DNA from: Bacteroidia bacterium
GTDB taxonomy: Bacteria > Bacteroidota > Bacteroidia > Chitinophagales > Saprospiraceae
Assembly (NCBI GenBank): GCA_030431945.1
Contig: JAUIIF010000067.1
Span: forward strand, 1 to 12,694
Length of the DNA: 12,694 nucleotides
Direction of reading: 5' to 3'
Position numbers and translations under genes: made by a program. Shown piece by piece: positions 1 to 6,040 of this stretch. Below the pieces are notes generated by a model, which did not search any database, was not told the DNA's origin, and saw only the letters and a list, made by a program, of their open reading frames with translations. Each line of letters opens with the position of its first letter. Position 1 is the stretch's first letter.

Positions 1-258
1 AGCGGGCAAATATTGATCTACCCCGTTACCGAATACTACCTCGCGGATTACCAGAGTTATCAAGAAAAAGGCAAAGGTTACGCGCTCACTAAGGGGTTGA
101 TGCATTTTTTCTGGAACACTTACCTTAGGGACAATGATGTACCGCTTACTACTTCTCCTTCCGCTGCTCTGCTTATTCACCACCTGCTCAGCCCCACGAA
201 CGGCCTTGCAGCAAGCCCCGCCCAATGCTGCGGAATACCAGGCCAACCTGAGTGCTAA
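1..258 (+). pseudogene. Truncated alpha/beta-hydrolase (HSL/esterase-like) fragment, open at the window's left edge
   Basis: The frame enters from the left edge reading SGQILIYPVTEYY, then SYQEKGKGYALTKGLMHFFWNTYL. This matches the stretch that follows the nucleophile elbow in alpha/beta-hydrolase fold-3 (hormone-sensitive-lipase-type) esterases: a Q-x-LIYP strand, then S-Y-x-E, G-x-x-LT and a W-x-x-YL cap segment. The Ser elbow would lie before position 1 and cannot be seen. Homology is convincing to about position 130, perhaps 165 (TTSPSAAL). After that the frame becomes unfamiliar, Cys/Pro-rich sequence to a TGC-TAA end. The last third of the family, with the catalytic Asp (DPLRDE-type motif) and His, is absent. 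From position 134 the frame overlaps the signal peptide of the next gene. I infer a gene that lost its 3' end by deletion or rearrangement. A live but shortened protein is less likely. The assignment rests on remembered motif patterns. Confidence 0.55.
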
Positions 259-769
259 ATACCTGGACCCCGACCAAAGCATCCTACCCGCCGAAAAATT
301 GGAAAAATTGCGGGAACTGGGCGGGCTGCCCTTCTTCCCGGTAGACCCCGCCTACCAGGTGGTGGCCAACCTGCAGCGATTTCCCGAACCGGAAATCATC
401 AAAATGAAAACCAGTTCTACCCGCCTGGCCGAATACGAGGTGTACGCCCTGGCGACCTTTGAGCTGAAGGGCATCACCCATTCCCTGCACCTCTACAAAA
501 GCCGCCGGACGGACCTGGCCCCCAAATACCAGAACCTCCTTTTCCTTCCGTTCAAAGATCAAACTTCCGGCAAAGCCACCTACGGCGGTGGCCGCTACCT
601 CGACCTTCCCATTCCGGCGGGGGATCAGGTCGTTATCGACTTCAATAAAGCCTACCACCCCTACTGCGCCTATACCACCGGTTACTCCTGCCCCGTCGTG
701 CCGGAGGTGAATCACCTGGAAGTCCCGATCGAGGCTGGCGTGAAGATGGTGGATCTGGGGGACTATTAG
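134..769 (+). CDS. DUF1684 family probable lipoprotein
   Basis: This 211-residue protein starts with a leucine-rich export signal (about residues 1-18, MMYRLLLLLPLL) ending in LFTTC-S. Cys18 is a plausible lipidation site, although Thr at -1 is not classical. The body carries the hallmark DUF1684 pattern: FFPVDPAY (67-74), FLPFKDQTSGKATYGGGRYL (137-156), DFNKAYHPYCAY (169-180), a further CP (186-187), and an N-x-L-x-V-x-I-x-AG tail (193-202). The family is widespread and has no established biochemical role; in other bacteria it is a secreted or lipid-anchored single-domain protein. Two ATGs lie in tandem (134 and 137), with only a weak TTAGGG ahead of them, so either could be used. The gene begins inside the hydrolase remnant and may use that gene's promoter. 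Cys178 and Cys186 could form a disulfide. Family call is firm; function is unknown. Confidence 0.85.
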   Translation: MMYRLLLLLPLLCLFTTCSAPRTALQQAPPNAAEYQANLSAKYLDPDQSILPAEKLEKLRELGGLPFFPVDPAYQVVANLQRFPEPEIIKMKTSSTRLAEYEVYALATFELKGITHSLHLYKSRRTDLAPKYQNLLFLPFKDQTSGKATYGGGRYLDLPIPAGDQVVIDFNKAYHPYCAYTTGYSCPVVPEVNHLEVPIEAGVKMVDLGDY

Positions 770-879
770 TGATGGTAGCTACCCCTAAGCCGGAGTAGTA
801 TAATAGGATTGCGGAACAATTGTACCACCTGCACCGGTCGTTACCCTGAGTAAAGACATCACGTACCGGCTCCCCCCCC

Positions 880-3042
880 ATGAAACACCTCCTCCTTTGC
901 TCTTTAACCTTCCTTTGCACCTGCGTCCGCGCCCAGGTTTACTTCGACGTGGACCAATCCGTTAAAGTAACCGCAACGGTACAGGCAGCCCCTGCCCCTG
1001 TGATTACCGTCAACTGGATCCAGGATCCCCGGGCCCTGCGCTATGACCTGTACCGCCGCAGGTATGCGGAGGGGGGAAGCTGGGGACCGAAAGTCGGCAG
1101 CTATCCTGCTGACGTAACGCAGTACACAGACCGTACCGTAGCCCCCCAGGTTTTATACGAGTACAAAATTGTTAAATACGTGGAAGGCGTAGAAGGATAT
1201 GGCTACGTGCTTTCCGGTATTGAGGTGCCGGCCGTACACGAGGCGGGGGAAGTATTGCTGCTCTTGACGGACCGCACTTTCCAAGAGGTAATGCCCGAAA
1301 TCCAGGCCTTTCGGGCTACCCTGGAGGCCGACGGCTGGCTGACCCGCATTTTAATTACCCCCCAGGGCACTCCGGTACAGGAGATCAAACAGGACATCAC
1401 GGAGGCTTACGCCAACCGGCCGTTTTCCGCCCTGCTCCTTCTTGGGGATGTCCCCGTTCCGTACGCCGGTGACATCAAGCCGGATGCACACCCGGACCAT
1501 CGCGGAGCGTGGTCGGCAGACGTCTATTACGGTGACCTCGATGGTGACTGGACGGATACGGAAGTAAACATTACCCAGGCCGCCAACCCCGCAAATCACA
1601 ATATTCCCGGAGACGGGAAGTGGGACCAATCCTTCCTCCCCAGTGAGGTGGAGTTGGCCGTTGGCCGCGTCGATTTCTCCGATCTTCCCGTCTTTCCGGA
1701 AGATGAATTTGCCTTGCTCCGTCAGTACCTGCGTAAAAACATCGCTTACCGGACGAAGGAAATCATCATCGAACAGCGGGCCGCCATGCGCAATACCAAT
1801 CCCTGGTTGGGGGCACTGGGGCAAAACGGCATTCGCAATTTCAGCCCGCTGGTGGGGCCGGAGAACATTACGTACGATGAATGGGAGGCCGTCTTTACCG
1901 GCACCTACCTCTGGTACTATGGTGCCGGTGGGGGCTCCCAGACGATGGCGGGCGGACTGGGCAGCAGCCTCGTCTACAGTCTGCAGGATTTTCAGGCCGT
2001 ATTCACCGCCTGGTTCGGTTCCTACTTTGGTGATTACAACTTTACCGACAATTATATGCGCTCGGTCCTGGCCTCCGGCACCACCCTATCCGCCGTCTGG
2101 GCGGGTGCCCCCCACTGGCATTTCCACAGCATGGGCATGGGTTTTCCGCTGGCCCACGCCACCGTGACGACCCAAAACAACGACACCATTTATACCGCTG
2201 ACTTTTTCCCGCGCGGTGTACACGTCAATCTGTTGGGTGACCCGACATTAAAGGCGCAAATCGTTGCTCCTCCCACGGGGCTTTTGCTGACGGAAGCGCA
2301 GGGCTACATCGACTTACGGTGGTCTCCAGCGTCCGAAGCGGTTGACCAGTATTACGTGTACCGGCGCCCTGACAGTGAGGGTACCTACACCCTCCTGGGG
2401 GCTGTACCAGCAACGACAAGGCAGTACCGGGATTCCTGTCAGCAATTAGGCACCACCTATCAGTACCTGGTCCGGGCCGCCAAAAAAACCACCACCCCTT
2501 CCGGCTCCTTTATGAATTTAAGTGCCGGTGCAACAGCCACCATTCAGGCTACTGTCCCTTACCTGGCCCTGGCTGCCTTTACGGCTACGTTAACGGATAG
2601 CGTCCTTACCCTCACCAGTACTTCAGAGAACGCGACGACCCTGCAGTGGCTACTGCCTGATGGCACCACCGCGTCGACGTCAGGTTTAACCTACGTCCTG
2701 CAGGAAGGAGAAGAAGCCTTGATCCAGCTGGTGGCAGAGAACCCCTGCTCCCGCGACGTGACCAGTCAGTTTATCGTTTATACCGCTACGTCAGCCATTT
2801 TGCAGCCTTCGTTACGGGTATTCCCGAATCCGGCCGTTGACCGGATAATGATCCGGGCGGCAGATCCTGTTCTAGCGGCCAGTATAACTACCCTGGCGGG
2901 CAGGCAGGTTCTCCTGTCATCAACGCCGCCACAGCGAGAATTGGCGCTTGACGTCAGCACGTTGCCGGCAGGAATTTATTGGTTGAAAATGCGTTTTCAA
3001 CAGGGGGTGGTCCTGCGCAAAATAATGATCGGCGGCCGCTGA
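880..3042 (+). CDS. Secreted gingipain-like (C25 fold) protein with FN3 domains and T9SS sorting domain, lacking cysteine in the catalytic core
   Basis: The 720-residue product has a signal peptide (1-18, cut before QVYF). An FN3-like domain follows (about 38-117), then a C25/gingipain-like core (about 124-460), a second FN3-like domain (463-560), a PKD/Ig-like stretch (565-637) and a type A T9SS sorting domain (645-720: VFPNPA, LDVSTLPAGIYWLK, KIMI). Core landmarks are LLLLGDVPVPY (185-195), a metal-site-like DVYYGDLDGDW (214-224), E-V-E-L-A-VGR (256-263) and NLLGDPTLK (450-458). Gingipains use His of a Y-x-GHG motif and Cys of an xxACxNGDF motif. Here the matching places read WYYGAGGGS (345-353) and FGSYFGDY (379-386), and no cysteine occurs between residues 16 and 519. 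Export through the outer membrane is therefore well supported, but cysteine-protease activity is not. It may be a binding or structural homologue. It stands alone, 110 bp after the DUF1684 gene. Confidence 0.82.
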   Translation: MKHLLLCSLTFLCTCVRAQVYFDVDQSVKVTATVQAAPAPVITVNWIQDPRALRYDLYRRRYAEGGSWGPKVGSYPADVTQYTDRTVAPQVLYEYKIVKYVEGVEGYGYVLSGIEVPAVHEAGEVLLLLTDRTFQEVMPEIQAFRATLEADGWLTRILITPQGTPVQEIKQDITEAYANRPFSALLLLGDVPVPYAGDIKPDAHPDHRGAWSADVYYGDLDGDWTDTEVNITQAANPANHNIPGDGKWDQSFLPSEVELAVGRVDFSDLPVFPEDEFALLRQYLRKNIAYRTKEIIIEQRAAMRNTNPWLGALGQNGIRNFSPLVGPENITYDEWEAVFTGTYLWYYGAGGGSQTMAGGLGSSLVYSLQDFQAVFTAWFGSYFGDYNFTDNYMRSVLASGTTLSAVWAGAPHWHFHSMGMGFPLAHATVTTQNNDTIYTADFFPRGVHVNLLGDPTLKAQIVAPPTGLLLTEAQGYIDLRWSPASEAVDQYYVYRRPDSEGTYTLLGAVPATTRQYRDSCQQLGTTYQYLVRAAKKTTTPSGSFMNLSAGATATIQATVPYLALAAFTATLTDSVLTLTSTSENATTLQWLLPDGTTASTSGLTYVLQEGEEALIQLVAENPCSRDVTSQFIVYTATSAILQPSLRVFPNPAVDRIMIRAADPVLAASITTLAGRQVLLSSTPPQRELALDVSTLPAGIYWLKMRFQQGVVLRKIMIGGR
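916..934 (+). repeat. Dispersed 19-bp repeat, copy A (inside signal-peptide coding sequence)
   Basis: TGCACCTGCGTCCGCGCCC is the exact reverse complement of 3049-3067 and 8397-8415. Here it is translated, giving the C-T-C-V-R-A end of the signal peptide of the C25-like protein. A GCTCTTTA motif lies about 10 nt upstream of it (899-906), as it does in copy B. Confidence 0.8.
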
Positions 3043-3048
3043 AAAGGA

Positions 3049-3068
3049 GGGCGCGGACGCAGGTGCAG
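3049..3068 (-). repeat. Dispersed 20-bp repeat, copy B
   Basis: The + strand reads GGGCGCGGACGCAGGTGCAG. It is identical over 20 bp to 8397-8416 and matches the reverse complement of 916-934 over 19 bp. It lies just beyond the stop of the C25-like gene and downstream of the maf terminator. Confidence 0.8.
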
Positions 3069-3079
3069 CAGCACGGACT

Positions 3080-3115
3080 AAAGAGCAGTAAGCACTACCA
3101 GTGCTTCAGCTCTTT
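3080..3115. terminator. Bidirectional hairpin terminator between the C25-like gene and maf
   Basis: AAAGAGC (3080-3086) pairs with GCTCTTT (3109-3115), and AAGCACT (3090-3096) pairs with AGTGCTT (3100-3106) around a 3-nt loop. It serves two convergent genes and contains the maf stop codon (3095-3097). The T-tract is only about three bases on either strand, so efficiency may be modest. Confidence 0.6.
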
Positions 3116-3673
3116 GTAAACCAGGTCTACCGGCAGCCCCATAACGTTCGGATAGGTGCCTTCGATGCGGTTAATGCAGGCCAGGCCCACCCAGTCCTGA
3201 ATGCCGTAGGCTCCCGCTTTATCGTAGGGAGCGGAAGTGTCGAGGTACCAATTGATTTCCTCGTCCGATAATTTATTGAAGAATACTTTGGTGACACCGG
3301 CGAAGATCCTTTCCTTGAATTTACTCTTCAGGCAACAGCCGGTAACGACCGTATGCTCGTTGCCGGAGAGCTTTCGCAGCGTGGCGACGGCCATTTCCCG
3401 GTCCTTGGGCTTACCGTATTTCTTACCGTCGATCAGGACCACACTATCTGCGGTCAACAGCACTTCGTTGTCTTTTTCCAACAGGTGGAAGGCCCCCGTT
3501 GCTTTCAGGGCCGCCAGGTAAGGCGCAATTTCCATTACGGGCAGGTCATCGGGGTAGACCTCCTCCACGTCTGCGGTACGCACCGTAAAAGGAATACCTG
3601 CCTGCTCCAGCAGGTAAGAGCGACGGGGAGATTTTGACGCCAGAATGAGGGATAAGTTCGGATCGATCTGCAT
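3095..3673 (-). CDS. maf: Maf nucleoside triphosphate pyrophosphatase (dTTP/UTP type, YhdE-like)
   Basis: This is a full-length Maf/Ham1-superfamily protein (192 residues; the family is usually about 190). It hydrolyses non-canonical or excess nucleoside triphosphates to the monophosphate and pyrophosphate in the cytoplasm, as a house-cleaning enzyme. Visible motifs in order: LASKSPRRSYLL (11-22, nucleotide-binding loop), TADSVV with the putative catalytic Asp76 (74-79), GKPKD (87-91), TVVTGCCL (108-115), APYDKAGAYGIQ (148-159) and GTYPNVMGLPV (172-182). The DKAGAYGIQ form fits the dTTP/UTP-specific (YhdE) subgroup, whereas YceF-type enzymes have a different sequence there. The LASKSPRR motif begins at residue 11, so the ATG at 3673 is the right start. 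It is transcribed alone from the promoter at 3681-3712 and ends in the hairpin at 3080-3115. Confidence 0.95.
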   Translation of the reverse strand: MQIDPNLSLILASKSPRRSYLLEQAGIPFTVRTADVEEVYPDDLPVMEIAPYLAALKATGAFHLLEKDNEVLLTADSVVLIDGKKYGKPKDREMAVATLRKLSGNEHTVVTGCCLKSKFKERIFAGVTKVFFNKLSDEEINWYLDTSAPYDKAGAYGIQDWVGLACINRIEGTYPNVMGLPVDLVYKELKHW

Positions 3674-3680
3674 AGGTCAG

Positions 3681-3712
3681 CAAATATAAACCAGCAGCGG
3701 AACGATCGGCAA
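3681..3712 (-). promoter_or_regulatory. Bacteroidota-type promoter of maf
   Basis: On the minus strand a TATATTTG box (3688-3681) fits the Bacteroidota -7 consensus TAnnTTTG. A TTG (3712-3710) lies 21 nt upstream, within the usual 17-23 nt spacing for the -33 element. The expected transcription start would fall only about 2-5 nt before the ATG, implying a nearly leaderless mRNA. Confidence 0.6.
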
Positions 3713-3840
3713 CGGTTGTACCTTTTCCAGCCAAAATGTCCTGTTTTTCGGGCGGGGGAGCAGATTAAAAATCCTTAGGGTTTACGCTTGCTTACCGCCA
3801 GACTGATTTCCCGGTCCATGTGCAGCGTAATAAATGCCTT

Positions 3841-5187
3841 TTAGCGGCCCCCTACGGCTTTCTCCGGCATCACGAAATCGTAATCCTGCAGCAGGCGAGC
3901 CAGGATCAGCTGCATTTCAAGGATAGCAAAGTGGTTACCGATACAAAGTCGCGGACCACCGCCAAAGGGCAGGTAGGCGAAAGGATGCCGGTTTTTTTTG
4001 GCCGAGGCGGTCATTCGCTCCGGGCGGAAGGCCGCAGGCGTGTCCCAGTAATCAGGGTTGCGGTGGAGGCCGAAAAAGAAGATGCCGACGGTAGTTCCCC
4101 GCTGAATATCGTAGCCCGCCACGTGATCTGCTTCCAGAGCGACCCGGTCAGTAATCCAGGCTGGTGGATACAGGCGCATACTTTCTTCCAGTACCTGCGT
4201 CAGGTAGGTGAGTTGGCGGGCGCTTTCGAAGTCGATGGGGCCGGCAGCCTCCACGGCGGTGATCTCCTCCCGCACTTTCGCCAGCTCTTCCGGATGTTGC
4301 AGCAGCAACCAGATGGTCCAGGTCAGGGCGTTCGCGCTGGTTTCGTGACCCGCGGCGAAGAGAATCATAATTTCATCGATCAGTTGCTCCTCGGGCATCG
4401 GGCTGCCATCGTCCTCGTAGCGGCTATCGAGCAACATTTGCAGCAGGTCATCCTGGGGTGGTCCCGCCCGCCGTTCCTGAATCCGTTGTTGCAACCTTAC
4501 CCGAATCTCCTGGGTCAGGGCTAACTTTTTGCCTTCGATCCCGGACCAACGTAAAAACCGCAGCAAAAAAGGCATGCGGACGGGGTAAATGACGTAGCGC
4601 TGGACGGTGTCCATGGTGGTTTTGAGCTGGTTCGTCTCCTCCTCATCGAAGCCATCGGTGAAAATGGCCCGGGTGATGACCCGGAAAACCATATTTCGGG
4701 TCACGTCCTGCAGGATTACCCGCTCTCCGGCAGCCGCGGCGGCATCCAGTTCTGCGCAGGCCTCGTTGATAACGGTCTGCATCGCTGCCACCAGCGCCTG
4801 CAGGCGCTGCCGGTGAAAGCCAGGTTGGATCAGCCGCCGTTGGGTTAGCCAGGGCTGACCGTTGTTCGTCAGTAATCCGCGCCCGAGGTACCGGGCGAGT
4901 TCATCCGTCTGGATGGCACTCTTGTGGTAGTTTTTGTGGTTCTTCTGCAGCACGTGCTGGATGACCTCAGCGTTGATGGTAAAATGTGTCCTCCGGCTTC
5001 CTCCGACGGAGAGAATAAAGTCCCGCCCGTACTCCTGCAGGTACTTATTGAAGCGCTTAATCGGGTTAGCCATCATCCGGGGAAGATTCACCAACACCCG
5101 GGCCAGCGGGACGTGCGGCGGCTCAAGGCGCGGCCTGAGGATATCTTTTTGTACTTCTCCGGCAGACTTTTCGCTCATTTTCGACAT
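3841..5187 (-). CDS. Cytochrome P450, probably truncated at its C-terminus by a stop codon
   Basis: This 448-residue haem-thiolate monooxygenase has all the family signatures: I-helix AAGHETSA (278-285), K-helix ExxR in EESMRLYPPAW (334-344), FRPERM (387-392), and the haem loop PFGGGPRLCIGNH (407-419) with the axial ligand Cys415. No signal or membrane segment is seen, so it is likely cytosolic and dependent on separate redox partners; none is encoded in this window. Substrate cannot be inferred. The C-terminus is odd. The frame ends GGR-TAA, but the codons directly after the TAA (3840 down to 3778) continue in the same frame as KAFITLHMDREISLAV plus five more residues, with a second TAA at 3777-3775. 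This resembles the TLRP-type terminal strand that normally closes bacterial P450s. The restored protein would be about 470 residues. The ATG at 5187 is chosen; Met4 is an alternative. Confidence 0.9.
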   Translation of the reverse strand: MSKMSEKSAGEVQKDILRPRLEPPHVPLARVLVNLPRMMANPIKRFNKYLQEYGRDFILSVGGSRRTHFTINAEVIQHVLQKNHKNYHKSAIQTDELARYLGRGLLTNNGQPWLTQRRLIQPGFHRQRLQALVAAMQTVINEACAELDAAAAAGERVILQDVTRNMVFRVITRAIFTDGFDEEETNQLKTTMDTVQRYVIYPVRMPFLLRFLRWSGIEGKKLALTQEIRVRLQQRIQERRAGPPQDDLLQMLLDSRYEDDGSPMPEEQLIDEIMILFAAGHETSANALTWTIWLLLQHPEELAKVREEITAVEAAGPIDFESARQLTYLTQVLEESMRLYPPAWITDRVALEADHVAGYDIQRGTTVGIFFFGLHRNPDYWDTPAAFRPERMTASAKKNRHPFAYLPFGGGPRLCIGNHFAILEMQLILARLLQDYDFVMPEKAVGGR

Positions 5188-5432
5188 TGGATCGTGTTGC
5201 TGGCCTAAAGGTAGTCACCAATGGCAGCAACCGCTTCTTCCCGTTTTGTGGGGCCAGGATACCGGCCAGCTCGCTCACCGGCCAAAAGGCGGGAAATGAG
5301 TTGGTTTCAACCATGGCTACGCTGCCGTCGCCCGCCAGGAAATTGGGCAATATGCTGCAAACTTAACCTGCTGGTGATGCCCTGAACGACCTAAAGAGCG
5401 AACTCCTGAACGCCGGCCTCGAGCAGCTTTTG

Positions 5433-6035
5433 TTACAAATCCCCTTCCCAGAGCAGCCGCAGCCGGGCAGCGGCGGTTGCGGGCAATGGGGCTAAAACGG
5501 TTTCCGGGGTCAGCCCTGCCTCCAGCCGTACTTCCGGCGTACCGGACTGGGCGTTAATGACGACGAGAACGGGGACATCTTCCTGGCTTTCTGCTCCGCG
5601 GCAACCGAGTTGGTAACGCAGGACGAATTGCTCCTGGTCGTTGGCCAGCCAGGCGGCCGGGCGTAGCTCCGGCGAGCGGTCCTTAACCAGGTTTGCACCC
5701 GCGACCGCGCCCTTACAACTGATGGAGTCCTGGTACGTCCAGCGCAGCTCAGGGGCCTGAAGGCCTACCCGGAAATGGCGTAAGAAAATGCCCACAAAGT
5801 TATCCGCAGCGTCGTGTTCGCGGGTCAACAGGGTAAAAACCTGTTCTTCTCCCTCCGCCCACAGGTATTCATCCAGTACTTCGCCGGTGATGCCGGCCTT
5901 GATGTCCGCCAGTTGCGTCTCCAGCTGTTCCTCCGTCAGGTAGCGGCGGTCTAATTGCACCTGTTCCGGCGTACCGCCGCAGGCCGTAAGCCCGACCAGC
6001 AGGATGAACAAAAGGGTGCTCCATTGAAAACGCAT
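5433..6035 (-). CDS. Small lipoprotein of unknown function, third gene of the sigma-factor operon
   Basis: The 200-residue product has a type II signal peptide with a canonical lipobox (VGLTAC, lipidated Cys19 followed by GG), so it should be anchored to an envelope membrane. The mature part is soluble and acidic to about residue 85. It then shows W99, a D-S-x-S-C motif (C107), a Y-x-x-G-C motif (C145) and a hydrophobic VPVLVVIN strand (154-161). C107 and C145 could form a disulfide in the periplasm. The W/D/C...Y/C spacing is faintly like the M949_RS01915-type surface proteins of Bacteroidota, but too weak for a call. It starts 5 nt after the stop of the barrel-anchor gene at 6041 and must be co-transcribed with it and the ECF sigma gene. 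An auxiliary role in that envelope-signalling unit is inferred from position only. Confidence 0.75.
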   Translation of the reverse strand: MRFQWSTLLFILLVGLTACGGTPEQVQLDRRYLTEEQLETQLADIKAGITGEVLDEYLWAEGEEQVFTLLTREHDAADNFVGIFLRHFRVGLQAPELRWTYQDSISCKGAVAGANLVKDRSPELRPAAWLANDQEQFVLRYQLGCRGAESQEDVPVLVVINAQSGTPEVRLEAGLTPETVLAPLPATAAARLRLLWEGDL

Positions 6036-6040
6036 AGATT

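Noticed and set aside
795..806. TATAAT-like sequence upstream of the C25-like gene
   Set aside because: Sigma-70 -10 elements of this type are not the Bacteroidota norm, and no matching upstream element was found.
3820..4524. 234-codon plus-strand open frame opposite the P450
   Set aside because: Antisense shadow of a gene with all P450 motifs; GC-rich codon use keeps the frame open.
5123..5350. 75-codon minus-strand open frame overlapping the P450 start
   Set aside because: It starts at TTG, overlaps the P450 N-terminus in another frame, and resembles nothing known.
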